The position numbers were made by a program, and so were the translations under genes. A stretch of DNA of 64,000 nt. Origin: Hymenobacter sp. APR13. GTDB lineage: Bacteria > Bacteroidota > Bacteroidia > Cytophagales > Hymenobacteraceae. The stretch spans positions 868,001 through 932,000 of the forward strand of contig NZ_CP006587.1 in assembly GCF_000737515.1 (NCBI RefSeq), given 5' to 3'. Under the pieces are notes generated by a model. That model ran no database searches and was not told the DNA's origin. It saw only the letters and a program-made list of their open reading frames with translations. Position 1 is the first letter of the stretch, and each line of letters opens with the position of its first letter. Shown here piece after piece: positions 34,674 to 43,193 of this stretch.

Positions 34674-36011
34674 ATGGAACTGCAAGACCTGTTCTTAACG
34701 CCTTTTTATCTAGGGCTTTTTTATGCGCTGGCATTTGCGGTGCGTCCTCGTGTTACCAACTTGTACACGCGCAAGTATTTTATACCTGCTTTCACCTTAA
34801 AGATGGTTGGGGCCATTGCCTTAGGACTAATCTACCAGTTTTATTATGAGGGCGGCGACACATTCAATTATTATTATCATGTATCTATTATCTACAAAGC
34901 ATTCGGCGATTCGTTCCCGGCCGGTATAAAGCTGCTCACTTCTACCAATAAACTTGATCCAGAAATTTCTCGTTATGCAGCAGCGATGTTTTGGTTTGGT
35001 GCCAATACTGAGTATTACGTCGTTCGGATCGCAGCTGTGATAAGCCTACTTTGCTTCAATACGTATTCAGTTATTGCACTGTTTTTTGCTGCGATTAGCT
35101 TCACAGGCATGTGGGCTATGTATATTACGTTTGCCAAAATATATCCTGCCGCTTACAAGCAGCTTGCCATAGCTGTTTTCTTCCTGCCCTCTGTCTTTTT
35201 CTGGGGCTCGGGCTTTATGAAAGACTCATTATGTATAGGAGCTCTCGGCTGGGTATTTTACGGATTTTATAATACTTTAATTGCAAAAAAAAGAGTTATA
35301 TTTTCTGCCATTATAGGAATCATGTGTGCCTATCTGCTCACCATGATTAAAGTGTATATCCTGATGTCATTCATGGCACCAGCTATTTTTTGGGTATTCA
35401 ATGAGAACAGCCAACGTATTAAAAACGCTACGCTTCGTATGCTGGTTAAACCACTCTTCATCGTAATAGGAGCGGGTATTGGGCTGGTGGGTGCAACACA
35501 GCTTACAGAGGGGGATGAAAGATTTGATGTGGATAATATTGGGGAACGAACGCGGATAACGCAGCAAGCACTTTTCAATCGCACCAAGGAAGATGGCTCA
35601 GGCTACGACATCGGCAATATCGATGGTAGCTTGGGCAGTATTGTGAATGTGGCGCCACAAGCTGTATTTGTCTCTATTTTTCGTCCCTTCATCTGGGAAG
35701 CGCGCAATCCAGTAATGCTTCTTTCTGCGCTGGAAGCCTTCTGGTTTACATTTCTGACTCTCCGAATATTCTATCGAACGGGTATTTTTAGAACATTTCG
35801 GCTTATCGGCTCACTACCTATCCTGTCATTCTGCTTCCTATTCACCATTATTCTGGCAATCGGGGTAGGTACTAATAGCGGCAATTTTGGCACACTAGTA
35901 CGTTATAAAATTCCGCTTATGCCATTCTATTTAGGTGCGCTATACATTCTGCAGGCTGAAGCACTTAAGTTGACTCCATCTCGGCGGCGTAGTGTAACTG
36001 TTGCCGCTTAG
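34674..36011 (+). CDS. AT-rich multi-span membrane protein, possible Wzy-like polymerase
   Basis: A 445-residue integral membrane protein with ten to eleven hydrophobic segments. A periplasmic-facing loop early on holds EGGDTFNYYYH, another GFMKDSLCIGALGW; a long soluble loop lies near 275-325 (EGDERFDVDNIGERTR, GSGYDIGNIDGS), and the end has NFGTLVRYKIPLMPFY. The pattern (many helices, one large loop, RYK-PFY end) is that of O-antigen polymerases and GT-C-like proteins of polysaccharide loci. There is no signature motif that proves it. The gene is much more AT-rich than the repeat-protein gene before it, suggesting transfer. Confidence 0.6.
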   Translation: MELQDLFLTPFYLGLFYALAFAVRPRVTNLYTRKYFIPAFTLKMVGAIALGLIYQFYYEGGDTFNYYYHVSIIYKAFGDSFPAGIKLLTSTNKLDPEISRYAAAMFWFGANTEYYVVRIAAVISLLCFNTYSVIALFFAAISFTGMWAMYITFAKIYPAAYKQLAIAVFFLPSVFFWGSGFMKDSLCIGALGWVFYGFYNTLIAKKRVIFSAIIGIMCAYLLTMIKVYILMSFMAPAIFWVFNENSQRIKNATLRMLVKPLFIVIGAGIGLVGATQLTEGDERFDVDNIGERTRITQQALFNRTKEDGSGYDIGNIDGSLGSIVNVAPQAVFVSIFRPFIWEARNPVMLLSALEAFWFTFLTLRIFYRTGIFRTFRLIGSLPILSFCFLFTIILAIGVGTNSGNFGTLVRYKIPLMPFYLGALYILQAEALKLTPSRRRSVTVAA

Positions 36012-36034
36012 CGTGAGCCGCACTCTAACGCGCT

Positions 36035-37102
36035 CTACGAAAATAGGTTCAGAAAAGTCTGCTCGTTAGCCAGCACTGAATAGCGCTCCACGATAGTAGC
36101 GCGGGCCTGTTCTCCCAGACTGATCCGTAGCTCCGGATCCTGCATAAGCGTTTCCAATGCCTGACGCCAGTCGGCGGCGGTGGTGCAGACGTAGCCGTTC
36201 ACGCCGGATTTCACTACCTCGGTGTTCATGCCTACCGGCGACACCAGAGCCGGAATGCCCAGCGCCATATATTGCAGCGCTTTGAAGGCGCACTTACCTT
36301 TCGCCCATGGATCATCTTCCAGCGGCATCAAACCAATATGCAGGCCAGCCAGATCTTCAATCTCGGTATCCTTGCGCCAGGGCTGGAAGTTGAGCGAGCG
36401 AAGCGGCAGTTCAGGCGGCTGATTGGAAATCACCCGAAACTCGAAATCGTACTGCTGCTCCAGCTCGGCCAGCACCGGCACCACCTGCTCCAGGTATTTG
36501 AGCGTAGAGTGCGTGCCTGTCCAGCCGATTACCAAACGGCCGGGCGCCTTCTGGTCGCGCACGCGGTTATGCAGGTTGACTGTATCGATTGTAGTAGGGT
36601 TGATGACGGCGTTGGGGTTGAACTGCCGAGCGTAGTCGCGCAGATAGGCGTTGCCGCAGCTGATTTTATAGGCCCAGCGGCAGATGCTGCCCACTTTATG
36701 GTGCCACTTCACCCCGGCTACTATCTTGTTGGCCTCCGACGTGTTCGGAATCCAGATAGCGTCGTCGAAGTCGTAGATTATCTTCTTGCCCAGCACCTTC
36801 GCAATTAGCCACTCAAACACCGGCGGACCAATGGGCGAGGCTTCGCGGTGAATGAAGACGTAGTCGTAGGTCGGCACCGAAAACAGCAAAAGAAACCGCC
36901 GCAGGAAGCCCGCCAGAATGCCGGTAACTTTGGCCAGCGCGTGGCCCGGCTTGTAAAGGATGGCCCAGGTATCTTCTGAAATGAAAGAGGCCAGCCGGTA
37001 AGAATGTCCTGCCTGAGTGAGCAGGGGTAGATATTGTTCGAACCGAAAACGCTGCGATGGGGCCCGGCCCGGCGGGTAGGGCACGATGAAGAGAATACGC
37101 AT
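36035..37102 (-). CDS. Glycosyltransferase, GT4-like
   Basis: The frame is open back to 37375, but the first 91 residues there are Pro/Arg/Ala rich and antisense-like to the neighbouring gene; the ATG at 37102 (MRILFIVPYPPGRAPSQRF) is the natural start, 355 residues. It has the N-terminal GT-B strand, KKIIYDFDDAIWIP (a Bacteroidota GT4 acceptor block), RLVIGWTGTHSTLKYLEQV, and LMPLEDDPWAKGKCAFKALQYMA with the E-D-type donor motif. Sugar unknown. 26 bases after the transaminase gene; last gene of the locus on this strand. Confidence 0.88.
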   Translation of the reverse strand: MRILFIVPYPPGRAPSQRFRFEQYLPLLTQAGHSYRLASFISEDTWAILYKPGHALAKVTGILAGFLRRFLLLFSVPTYDYVFIHREASPIGPPVFEWLIAKVLGKKIIYDFDDAIWIPNTSEANKIVAGVKWHHKVGSICRWAYKISCGNAYLRDYARQFNPNAVINPTTIDTVNLHNRVRDQKAPGRLVIGWTGTHSTLKYLEQVVPVLAELEQQYDFEFRVISNQPPELPLRSLNFQPWRKDTEIEDLAGLHIGLMPLEDDPWAKGKCAFKALQYMALGIPALVSPVGMNTEVVKSGVNGYVCTTAADWRQALETLMQDPELRISLGEQARATIVERYSVLANEQTFLNLFS

Positions 37103-37128
37103 AGGGGGAAGCTCTGAGGACTCTGGCG

Positions 37129-38259
37129 CTACCGGCAGCGGTAGAAAGCCAGCACTTCCCGCACAATGCGCTGCTGCTCGACTTCGGCCAGTTCCACGTA
37201 CAAAGGTAGCCGAACCAGACAATCTGCGTACCGGTCGGCGCGGGGCAGCGGCCGGCCGTTGTGGCGCGTAGCGTAATAGGGGCTGCGGTGCAGCGGCTGA
37301 TAGTGGAAAATGGCCGCTATGTCGCGGGCTTTCAGATACGCCAGCAGGCTGGTCCGTTCGGCCAGCGAGCGGCATACGAAGTAATACAGGTGGCCGTTGT
37401 TGCTGGCGTAGGCGGGCTGGGCCGGCAGTTCCACCCCCAACTCAGCCAGCGGCTGCAAGGCGGCGTGGTAGCGCCGCCAGATGGCGCACCGTCGTGCCTG
37501 AATGAAATCTAGGGCTTCCAGCTGCGCCCACAGGTAGGCCGCGTTAATTTCGGCCGGCAGAAACGAGGAACCCACGTCCACCCAGCTATACTTGTCGGTT
37601 TCGCCTCGAAAGAAAGCTGCCCGGTTAGTGCCTTTTTCCCGCAAAATTTCTGCCCGGCTTACTAGCTGCGGGTCGTTGACGGCCAGAAGGCCACCTTCAC
37701 CCCCGGCCGTGATGTTCTTGGTTTCATGGAAGGAAAATGCTCCCAGCGTACCCAATGAGCCCAGCGGCCGGCCCTGGTAGGTGCTGCTGATGGCTTGCGC
37801 CGCATCTTCCACCACGGCTAAGCCGTTGTGCGTTGCTACGGCCAGCACAGCGCCCATGTCGCAGGCCGTGCCGGCGTAGTGCACCGGCACAATAGCGCGG
37901 GTCCGCGGCGTCACCAGCGCTGCCAGGGCTGTGGCATCTAGCGCCGGCGCGTCGGGCGCACAGTCCACGAACACGAGCCGGGCCCCGCGCAGCACGAAGG
38001 CGTTGGCCGTGGACGGGAACGTGAAGCTGGGCAGCAGCACTTCGTCGCCGGGCCGGATATCGAGCAGCAGCGCGGCCAGCTCCAGCGCATCGGTACAGGA
38101 AGTGGTGAGCAGGGCGCGGGCCGAGCCAAGCTGCTGTGCAAACCAGGCTTCGCAGCGCCGCGTGAAGAGTCCGTCGCCGGAAATTTTACCGGAGCGTACT
38201 GCTTCCTCGATGTAGCGGGTTTCAGTGCCGACGAAGTACGATTTGTTGAACGGAAGCAT
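37129..38259 (-). CDS. WecE/RffA-like dTDP-sugar 4-transaminase (DegT family)
   Basis: A 376-residue PLP enzyme of the DegT/DnrJ/EryC1 family. MLPFNKSYFVGTETRYIEEA is a WecE-type start. SGDGLFTRRCEAWFA, TTSCTDALELAALLLDI, EDAAQAIS and the Schiff-base Lys in FSFHETKNITAGGEGG (this Gly-rich end is typical of RffA/WecE) are present. WecE makes dTDP-4-amino-4,6-dideoxygalactose from the 4-keto sugar. With the acyltransferase gene next to it, an N-acylated 4-amino sugar is predicted. RmlA/RmlB are not in the window. It has an exact -7 box 22 bases upstream. Confidence 0.85.
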   Translation of the reverse strand: MLPFNKSYFVGTETRYIEEAVRSGKISGDGLFTRRCEAWFAQQLGSARALLTTSCTDALELAALLLDIRPGDEVLLPSFTFPSTANAFVLRGARLVFVDCAPDAPALDATALAALVTPRTRAIVPVHYAGTACDMGAVLAVATHNGLAVVEDAAQAISSTYQGRPLGSLGTLGAFSFHETKNITAGGEGGLLAVNDPQLVSRAEILREKGTNRAAFFRGETDKYSWVDVGSSFLPAEINAAYLWAQLEALDFIQARRCAIWRRYHAALQPLAELGVELPAQPAYASNNGHLYYFVCRSLAERTSLLAYLKARDIAAIFHYQPLHRSPYYATRHNGRPLPRADRYADCLVRLPLYVELAEVEQQRIVREVLAFYRCR

Positions 38260-38281
38260 AGCAGGCCAGGGCGCGGAGCCA

Positions 38282-38289
38282 CAAAGCTA
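38282..38289 (-). promoter_or_regulatory. Putative -7 box for 4-transaminase gene
   Basis: Minus-strand TAGCTTTG matches TAnnTTTG exactly and would start a message about 16 bases before the ATG at 38259. It implies an internal promoter in the locus. Confidence 0.4.
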
Positions 38290-38322
38290 GCAGGATGCCG
38301 CTTGCCGGCTGCCTCCTGCTGG

Positions 38323-38961
38323 CTAACGCAACCGCCGGGCCGGCACGCCTACATAAGTACCCGGTTCCGGCAGGTTGCGCGTCACGACGCTGCCGCCACC
38401 CGTGCGCACATCAGCCCCCAGCGCCAGCGAGTCGATAACAGTGGTTCCAATTCCCAAAAAGCACCTCTCCCCCACTGCCACCTGCCCGGCCAGGCGCACG
38501 CCAGGCGCCAGCAGCGAGTGCGCGCCGATGAATGTATCATGGGCGACTAAGCAGCCAGTGTAGAGCAGCACGTTGGCCGCCAGTGTCACGTTCAGGTCGA
38601 GCACGCAGCCCGGCGAGATAAACACGCCTGGCCCCAGCTGCACACTTGCATCAACGAAGGCACTAGGGTGGATAAACTGCCCAAACGGGATGCCATCCGC
38701 CCGAAGCTCATCAAATACCTGCTGCCGCCGGGCCATGTGCCGGTAGCCGATACCGAGCAGCAACTCATCGAAGCGGCCAGCCGCAAATTCCGTTGCCACT
38801 GCCGCCAGCGGGCCCAGCACGCGCCCTTCGGCGGTGGTAGCGCTTGGGCAGGTATCATCAAAAAAGCCGGCCACCCTCCTGCCTTGCTGCCGCAGATGCT
38901 GTGCCATCTGCTGGCCCAGCGCGCCGGCGCCTAGTATAGCAATGCGGGAGGCAGAAGGCAT
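38323..38961 (-). CDS. PglD/NeuD-like sugar N- or O-acyltransferase
   Basis: A 212-residue hexapeptide-repeat protein. The N-terminal half has a Rossmann-like RIAILGAGALGQQMAQ region that binds the sugar nucleotide; the C-terminal half is a left-handed beta helix (GPGVFISPGCVLDLNVTLAANVL, then GERCFLGIGTTVIDS and VGVPARRLR). This is the PglD/NeuD/PerB layout. In this setting, next to a WecE-like transaminase, acetyl transfer to the 4-amino group of a dTDP sugar is the best reading. 9 bases from the GT2 gene upstream. Confidence 0.82.
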   Translation of the reverse strand: MPSASRIAILGAGALGQQMAQHLRQQGRRVAGFFDDTCPSATTAEGRVLGPLAAVATEFAAGRFDELLLGIGYRHMARRQQVFDELRADGIPFGQFIHPSAFVDASVQLGPGVFISPGCVLDLNVTLAANVLLYTGCLVAHDTFIGAHSLLAPGVRLAGQVAVGERCFLGIGTTVIDSLALGADVRTGGGSVVTRNLPEPGTYVGVPARRLR

Positions 38962-38970
38962 AGGAGTAGG

Positions 38971-39903
38971 CTAATCCAGGGTTTCGGCTTCCACATAGTT
39001 GGGGCGGCGCGTGGTTTTCAGGTTGATCTGGTGGATGTATTCCCCCAGAATTCCCATACCCAGCAGCAACAAGCCCACGCCAAAGCCAATAGCAATGATC
39101 AGCGAGGCGAACCCCGGCAGCAAATCATTGTAGAGCAGCTTGCGCAGCAGGATATAGCCCGAATAGAGCGTAGTCAGCAGGAAAACCAGCACCGAGGCGT
39201 AAGTAAGCAGCCGCACCGGCGCATCAGAGAATGTAACGAAGATGTTGAGTGAGTGGCGCAGAAGCTTGCGGATCGTGTAGGCACTTTGGCCCACCGCCCG
39301 CGGGCTGTGTGACACCGGCACGCTGCCCACGTGCGCAGTTACCCAGGTCAGGTAGCCATCCAGAAAGGTATAGGAGTTGCGCATTTCCAAGCAATGCCCG
39401 CCCACACTGGCCTTCAGCAGCCGGAAAGGCGAGTAGTCAGGGTGCAAGTCGGGAATGCCGGCGCGCAACAGCCGCCGCAACAGCCCTGACGAGAGGTTGC
39501 GCCACCCGGCGTGCCGGATAGCTTCGTAACAGCCATATACCACATCGTAGTCCGCCTCCTGCTGCCGCCGGATGAGGAGCGCAATGTCGGCTGGATCGTG
39601 CTGCAAGTCTTCATCGAGCGTGATGAAGAACCGGCCCCGCGCGTGCCGGAAGCCGCAGAGCAGCGCGTTGTGCTGCCCGAAGTTGCGGGCCAGCCGCACG
39701 GCCCGCACCACTTCCGCGCCCCATTCTTGTCGCAGATCCCGGATTACGCGCCACGAGTCGTCAGGCCCGCAGTCGTGCACGAAGATCAGTTCGAAAGAGT
39801 AGCCATGCGCTTCAAAAAAATGGCGGAGCTGCTTCGCCAGCTTACGCAAAGTAGCTTGCCCCTGATACACGGGCACTACCACCGAGTAGTCGGGCACTGT
39901 CAT
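38971..39903 (-). CDS. GT2 polyprenyl-phosphate-type glycosyltransferase
   Basis: A 310-residue protein with an N-terminal GT-A domain (VVVPVYQGQATLRKLAKQL; catalytic block FITLDEDLQHDP with its DED) and two C-terminal hydrophobic helices (about 225-248 and 258-284). This is the GtrB/DPM1/ArnC shape: such enzymes load a sugar on undecaprenyl phosphate or act as initiating or modifying transferases. The start codon overlaps the WbqC stop by four bases (ATGA). Confidence 0.88.
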   Translation of the reverse strand: MTVPDYSVVVPVYQGQATLRKLAKQLRHFFEAHGYSFELIFVHDCGPDDSWRVIRDLRQEWGAEVVRAVRLARNFGQHNALLCGFRHARGRFFITLDEDLQHDPADIALLIRRQQEADYDVVYGCYEAIRHAGWRNLSSGLLRRLLRAGIPDLHPDYSPFRLLKASVGGHCLEMRNSYTFLDGYLTWVTAHVGSVPVSHSPRAVGQSAYTIRKLLRHSLNIFVTFSDAPVRLLTYASVLVFLLTTLYSGYILLRKLLYNDLLPGFASLIIAIGFGVGLLLLGMGILGEYIHQINLKTTRRPNYVEAETLD

Positions 39904-40604
39904 GCAGACCGGCTTTCAGGGAACGACAACATGTACCGGCGGGCAGCGGGCCCGACATTCAGTAACAGATCCAGCACGCTCACCCGGTGTTCAAACGGGC
40001 CGTGCAGCTGCGAGTATTCGGGGTATCTTTCGTAGCTCATCCAAGTCAGGGCAATGCCCGCTCGGGCAAACTGCTCGACATCAAGATACGCACCCGCCGC
40101 CGGACCCGACACGTACTCGGTGCCACCTACTGCCTGCACCAGCTGCACCAGCCGCGCTGTCTGGTCACCGTCTACGGTAAAATCGGCTGACGAGTGCAGC
40201 CGAGTTTGAACACCTAGCCACCCCGCAACTGCCCTGATGAAGCGCTGATTGATAAAGCTCAGGTTTACTTCATCAGGAGCATATAGCTTCTCAATCTCCG
40301 GCCGGTACTGCTCGAAGTATGGAGCACGAGCATAGGCCTGAGCTAACGTGCGCCAGTGCCGGGTATGCCAATTGGAATCAGACACCTTTGTTTCGCTGAT
40401 TTTCTGTGCCAGCCGCTCCTGCCGCACCGGAATAGTCAGCCATTGCACGCCCTGCGCCGTTTTAACGCGGTTGCGGTTACGCCAATCGTTTTTGGTATAC
40501 TGCACCTCATCATATAAGATGAAGTCATCAACGCTGTTCAGCAGGTCAAAGTAGCCCTTCCAGGGAATGTAGTTGGACTGCAGGATGGCGACCTTTTTCG
40601 ACAT
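39900..40604 (-). CDS. WbqC family protein
   Basis: The first in-frame ATG is 40604 (a TTG at 40613 is also possible); 234 residues. VAILQSNYIPWKGYFDLLN, YDEVQYTKNDWRNRNRVK and WLTIPVR are the classic WbqC-like family marks. These proteins are found only in polysaccharide and amino-sugar loci and their reaction is not established. The gene overlaps the GT2 gene by four bases and is 20 bases after the GT4 gene. Confidence 0.85.
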   Translation of the reverse strand: MSKKVAILQSNYIPWKGYFDLLNSVDDFILYDEVQYTKNDWRNRNRVKTAQGVQWLTIPVRQERLAQKISETKVSDSNWHTRHWRTLAQAYARAPYFEQYRPEIEKLYAPDEVNLSFINQRFIRAVAGWLGVQTRLHSSADFTVDGDQTARLVQLVQAVGGTEYVSGPAAGAYLDVEQFARAGIALTWMSYERYPEYSQLHGPFEHRVSVLDLLLNVGPAARRYMLSFPESRSA

Positions 40605-40624
40605 TGTGGGCAATATACGCCGTG

Positions 40625-41830
40625 CTATGCCTTGGGCAGAAGCTGCGCATAGGCCTCGCGGGCCCGCTCTACGCTACGGTGCCGTTCAGCCAGCCCCCGG
40701 ATTGTGATGCGGTGGTCAGGATTCTGAAGCAAAACCTGAAGCTGCCGGAAAGCAGCAGGCACGGTTTCAGGGCGGCTTAAGTTGAAAATAGCGCCGCCGC
40801 CCTCCTGCTGAATAATGTCGCTGTCGTCGCCGACGCCCTCTGTCAGCAATACTGGTAACCCCGCGGCCCAATACTCTCCTACCTTGATGGGAGAGCAGAA
40901 CCGCCGACACTCAGCCGGCTTTATGGTAGCAAATGCAAAGCTGGCGGCCGCTAGGTATCCGGGTACATCGGCGTGGGGCGCTTTGGTCACGAACACATTG
41001 TCTGGCGCGAAACCAACCGCTGCGAGTTTTGCACGCACAGTGGCTTCCGAATTGGGGGTGAGGACAATTAGCCGGAAGGCAGGACCAAACTCATAGGCGG
41101 CCGTCCGGAACAGTTCATACGCTTCTTGATCATAGTAGATATCCCCAAACTTGCCTACATACACTCCTACAACAGCATCGGCCGGAAATCCCAACCGAAC
41201 GCGTATTTGCGCCCCTAAGACGGTATTATTGCGAAAAGCAGTGAGATCAACGGAGCAAGGCACCGTGACGATCCGGTCGGCGGCTACGCCCTCCTTAATT
41301 AACTGCTGGCGGTAATTCTCGGCTACCGGCAGCAGACCGCTAGCTAGTTGCTTCTGCTTCTGCTCCCAGTATCGCTGAAATAAAAAACGCGGGTCGTAGC
41401 GCTTCCACACGCCTGACTCCAGCATATAGTCAGCGTGCGGCTCAAACGATTCCACATAAAATGGCAATTGGGTTTGCTTCCAGACCAGATATGCCAAGGC
41501 GCCTGCTGGCGCGCCACGCGCTAAGATGAAGTCGGCACGGAACTGCGCTACCTGCTTCACCAACTCGGCCGGAAAGCGCGTGAAGTCTTCTATCTTATTG
41601 AGAATGACGTTGCGCCCTGGCCGCGAGCGCAACGGCTCGAAACTAATTTTGTCGGCATTAAAGCCTAGTGCAAGAATCAACTCCGCTTGCGCGTCAACCC
41701 CTCGTTCGATGGTAACCAAACGCACGGCGGACACATCAGAACGCTCTTGCAAGATGCGCAAGTGCGGGAGTATCGTACTTACTGTCAGCGTGTCATGCAG
41801 GCCCCAGTAACCAAGAAAAAGAATACGCAT
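40625..41830 (-). CDS. GT4-like glycosyltransferase, paralogue A
   Basis: A 401-residue GT-B protein. It begins MRILFLGYWGLHDTLTVST and has ILARGAPAGALAYLVWK, VESFEPHADYMLESGVWKR, LPVAENYRQQLIKEGV and TVPCSVDLTAFRNN, then VGVYVGKFGDIYYD in the donor half, and a KVGEYWAAGLPVLLTEGVGDDS donor motif. It is clearly paralogous to the product at 43194-44414. Sugar unknown. AT/GC balance is nearer to region 1 than that of the next gene. Confidence 0.88.
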   Translation of the reverse strand: MRILFLGYWGLHDTLTVSTILPHLRILQERSDVSAVRLVTIERGVDAQAELILALGFNADKISFEPLRSRPGRNVILNKIEDFTRFPAELVKQVAQFRADFILARGAPAGALAYLVWKQTQLPFYVESFEPHADYMLESGVWKRYDPRFLFQRYWEQKQKQLASGLLPVAENYRQQLIKEGVAADRIVTVPCSVDLTAFRNNTVLGAQIRVRLGFPADAVVGVYVGKFGDIYYDQEAYELFRTAAYEFGPAFRLIVLTPNSEATVRAKLAAVGFAPDNVFVTKAPHADVPGYLAAASFAFATIKPAECRRFCSPIKVGEYWAAGLPVLLTEGVGDDSDIIQQEGGGAIFNLSRPETVPAAFRQLQVLLQNPDHRITIRGLAERHRSVERAREAYAQLLPKA

Positions 41831-42296
41831 TCATCTGGCCAATCAACAAAGCGACTGGCGTTATTTAGAAGACTAGTAGATTTCTTGTTCCTTCTCTTCC
41901 GGAGCACAATAATACAACATACAAGTGAAATCCCCATTTGTGGCCTGAGAAACCAGAGACGATCAACCCATTAACATACTGAATACAAGATAAATATCAC
42001 GGGGCCAATTACAATGCGACCCAATTAATGTACATATAATTCTTTGCAAAAGTTGTGCGAGCCAGAGAGGTGGCGGGAATAGTAATGCATTGTGAACTAC
42101 GCTCGGCCAATAGCTTTACAATTTACACATACTGAATCCCTCTTCTGTGGCCATAGCTAATCTTGCACAGTTTAGCGATACTGAACTTGATATCAACAGG
42201 TATCACTCAATGCATTATTTAGATAATTAAAGAAGCATCATATACCAAAATCTATTTATTGTTTATTAATAATCACAAAATAAATAACGCTTATCA
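41831..42296. other. AT-rich intergenic region in the polysaccharide locus
   Basis: These 466 bases hold no supported gene on either strand. The composition is AT-rich, strongest at 42200-42296. The string ACATACTGAAT occurs twice (near 41973 and 42126). No exact TAnnTTTG box toward 41830 was found. Confidence 0.6.
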
Positions 42297-43115
42297 CTAT
42301 GGAATTATTTTCATAAACCGCATCACGCGTTGTATGATGTACTTGTAATATGGGGGCAAATAATTGTTCGTTTCAGCGCTTAGCTTCCAATTGTGGTTCC
42401 CTGTATCATAAATGGCTTCGCTCCTTTTAAACAACAGATTCTTCCAGTCGCTGTTATCAGCAAATTCCCAGTTAACAAACCCTTCATCCCTAGCTTTTTT
42501 TCTAACTCTAATGCGGTTAATCATTTGCGGAATAGACCGATACTGAAAATGCATCACCTTGATCCTATCCGGGCTCGTAATACCCATATATTTCGGCATA
42601 TCACGTCCGACCTGCCATTTCAATCTGTCACGATGACGAATAAACCTCACTTCAGAGTAAGTATTGGGAAGATAATAACGAATATTATTGAAATTAACCG
42701 GAGTTAATTGTGTAAAATCATACTCTATAATATCCTCATGTGTTAACACATACTCTATGGATTCTTTAGCAACTACTTGATATTTTTTATCAATATTAAC
42801 TAACGTATCTGCAGGATTGCATGGGTAAATTTCATCACTGTCCAACCGAAAGCACCACCAGTCACCTTCTTCTCCTAGGTGATGAAAAGCTTCATACACC
42901 TCTCCCCGCATGCCTTCGTAAAAAGGTTTACTGTCCTGCTTCCAGGCAACAATTGAAGGTATCTCTTTTGCCAGATTTTGCACCAGCTCCCAAGTACCAT
43001 CTGTACTACCATTGTCGTAAACAAAGATTTTCTCTGCCCAAACAGCGGCGCTGCGTAAACAGTGTTCTATAATGTCCACTTCGTTTTTTACGAGACTGAT
43101 AGCATATATTTTCAT
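42297..43115 (-). CDS. GT2 family glycosyltransferase
   Basis: A 272-residue GT-A protein with MKIYAISLVKNEVDIIEHCL at the start, a nucleotide-binding VYDNGSTDGTWELV stretch and the DSD-type metal motif WCFRLDSDEIYPCN, followed by a conserved HFQYRSIPQMINRIRVRKK. The C-terminus is a short basic helix. AT-rich codons set it off from 40625-41830, though it shares the strand. Donor and acceptor unknown. Confidence 0.85.
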   Translation of the reverse strand: MKIYAISLVKNEVDIIEHCLRSAAVWAEKIFVYDNGSTDGTWELVQNLAKEIPSIVAWKQDSKPFYEGMRGEVYEAFHHLGEEGDWWCFRLDSDEIYPCNPADTLVNIDKKYQVVAKESIEYVLTHEDIIEYDFTQLTPVNFNNIRYYLPNTYSEVRFIRHRDRLKWQVGRDMPKYMGITSPDRIKVMHFQYRSIPQMINRIRVRKKARDEGFVNWEFADNSDWKNLLFKRSEAIYDTGNHNWKLSAETNNYLPPYYKYIIQRVMRFMKIIP

Positions 43116-43193
43116 GAGAAGACGCGGAAATGAAAAGCAGAAACAACCTCCATATTATCGGAAGCAAACACATGGCTTAGCTTTTTGAGCAGC

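Noticed and set aside
37103..37375. 91-residue N-terminal extension of the GT4-like protein
   Set aside because: Pro/Arg/Ala rich, overlaps the transaminase gene, and the natural GT start MRILFIV is at 37102.
41831..42296. Possible missed small gene or IS remnant in the AT-rich gap
   Set aside because: No frame shows a recognisable motif, and there are no terminal inverted repeats or target duplications.
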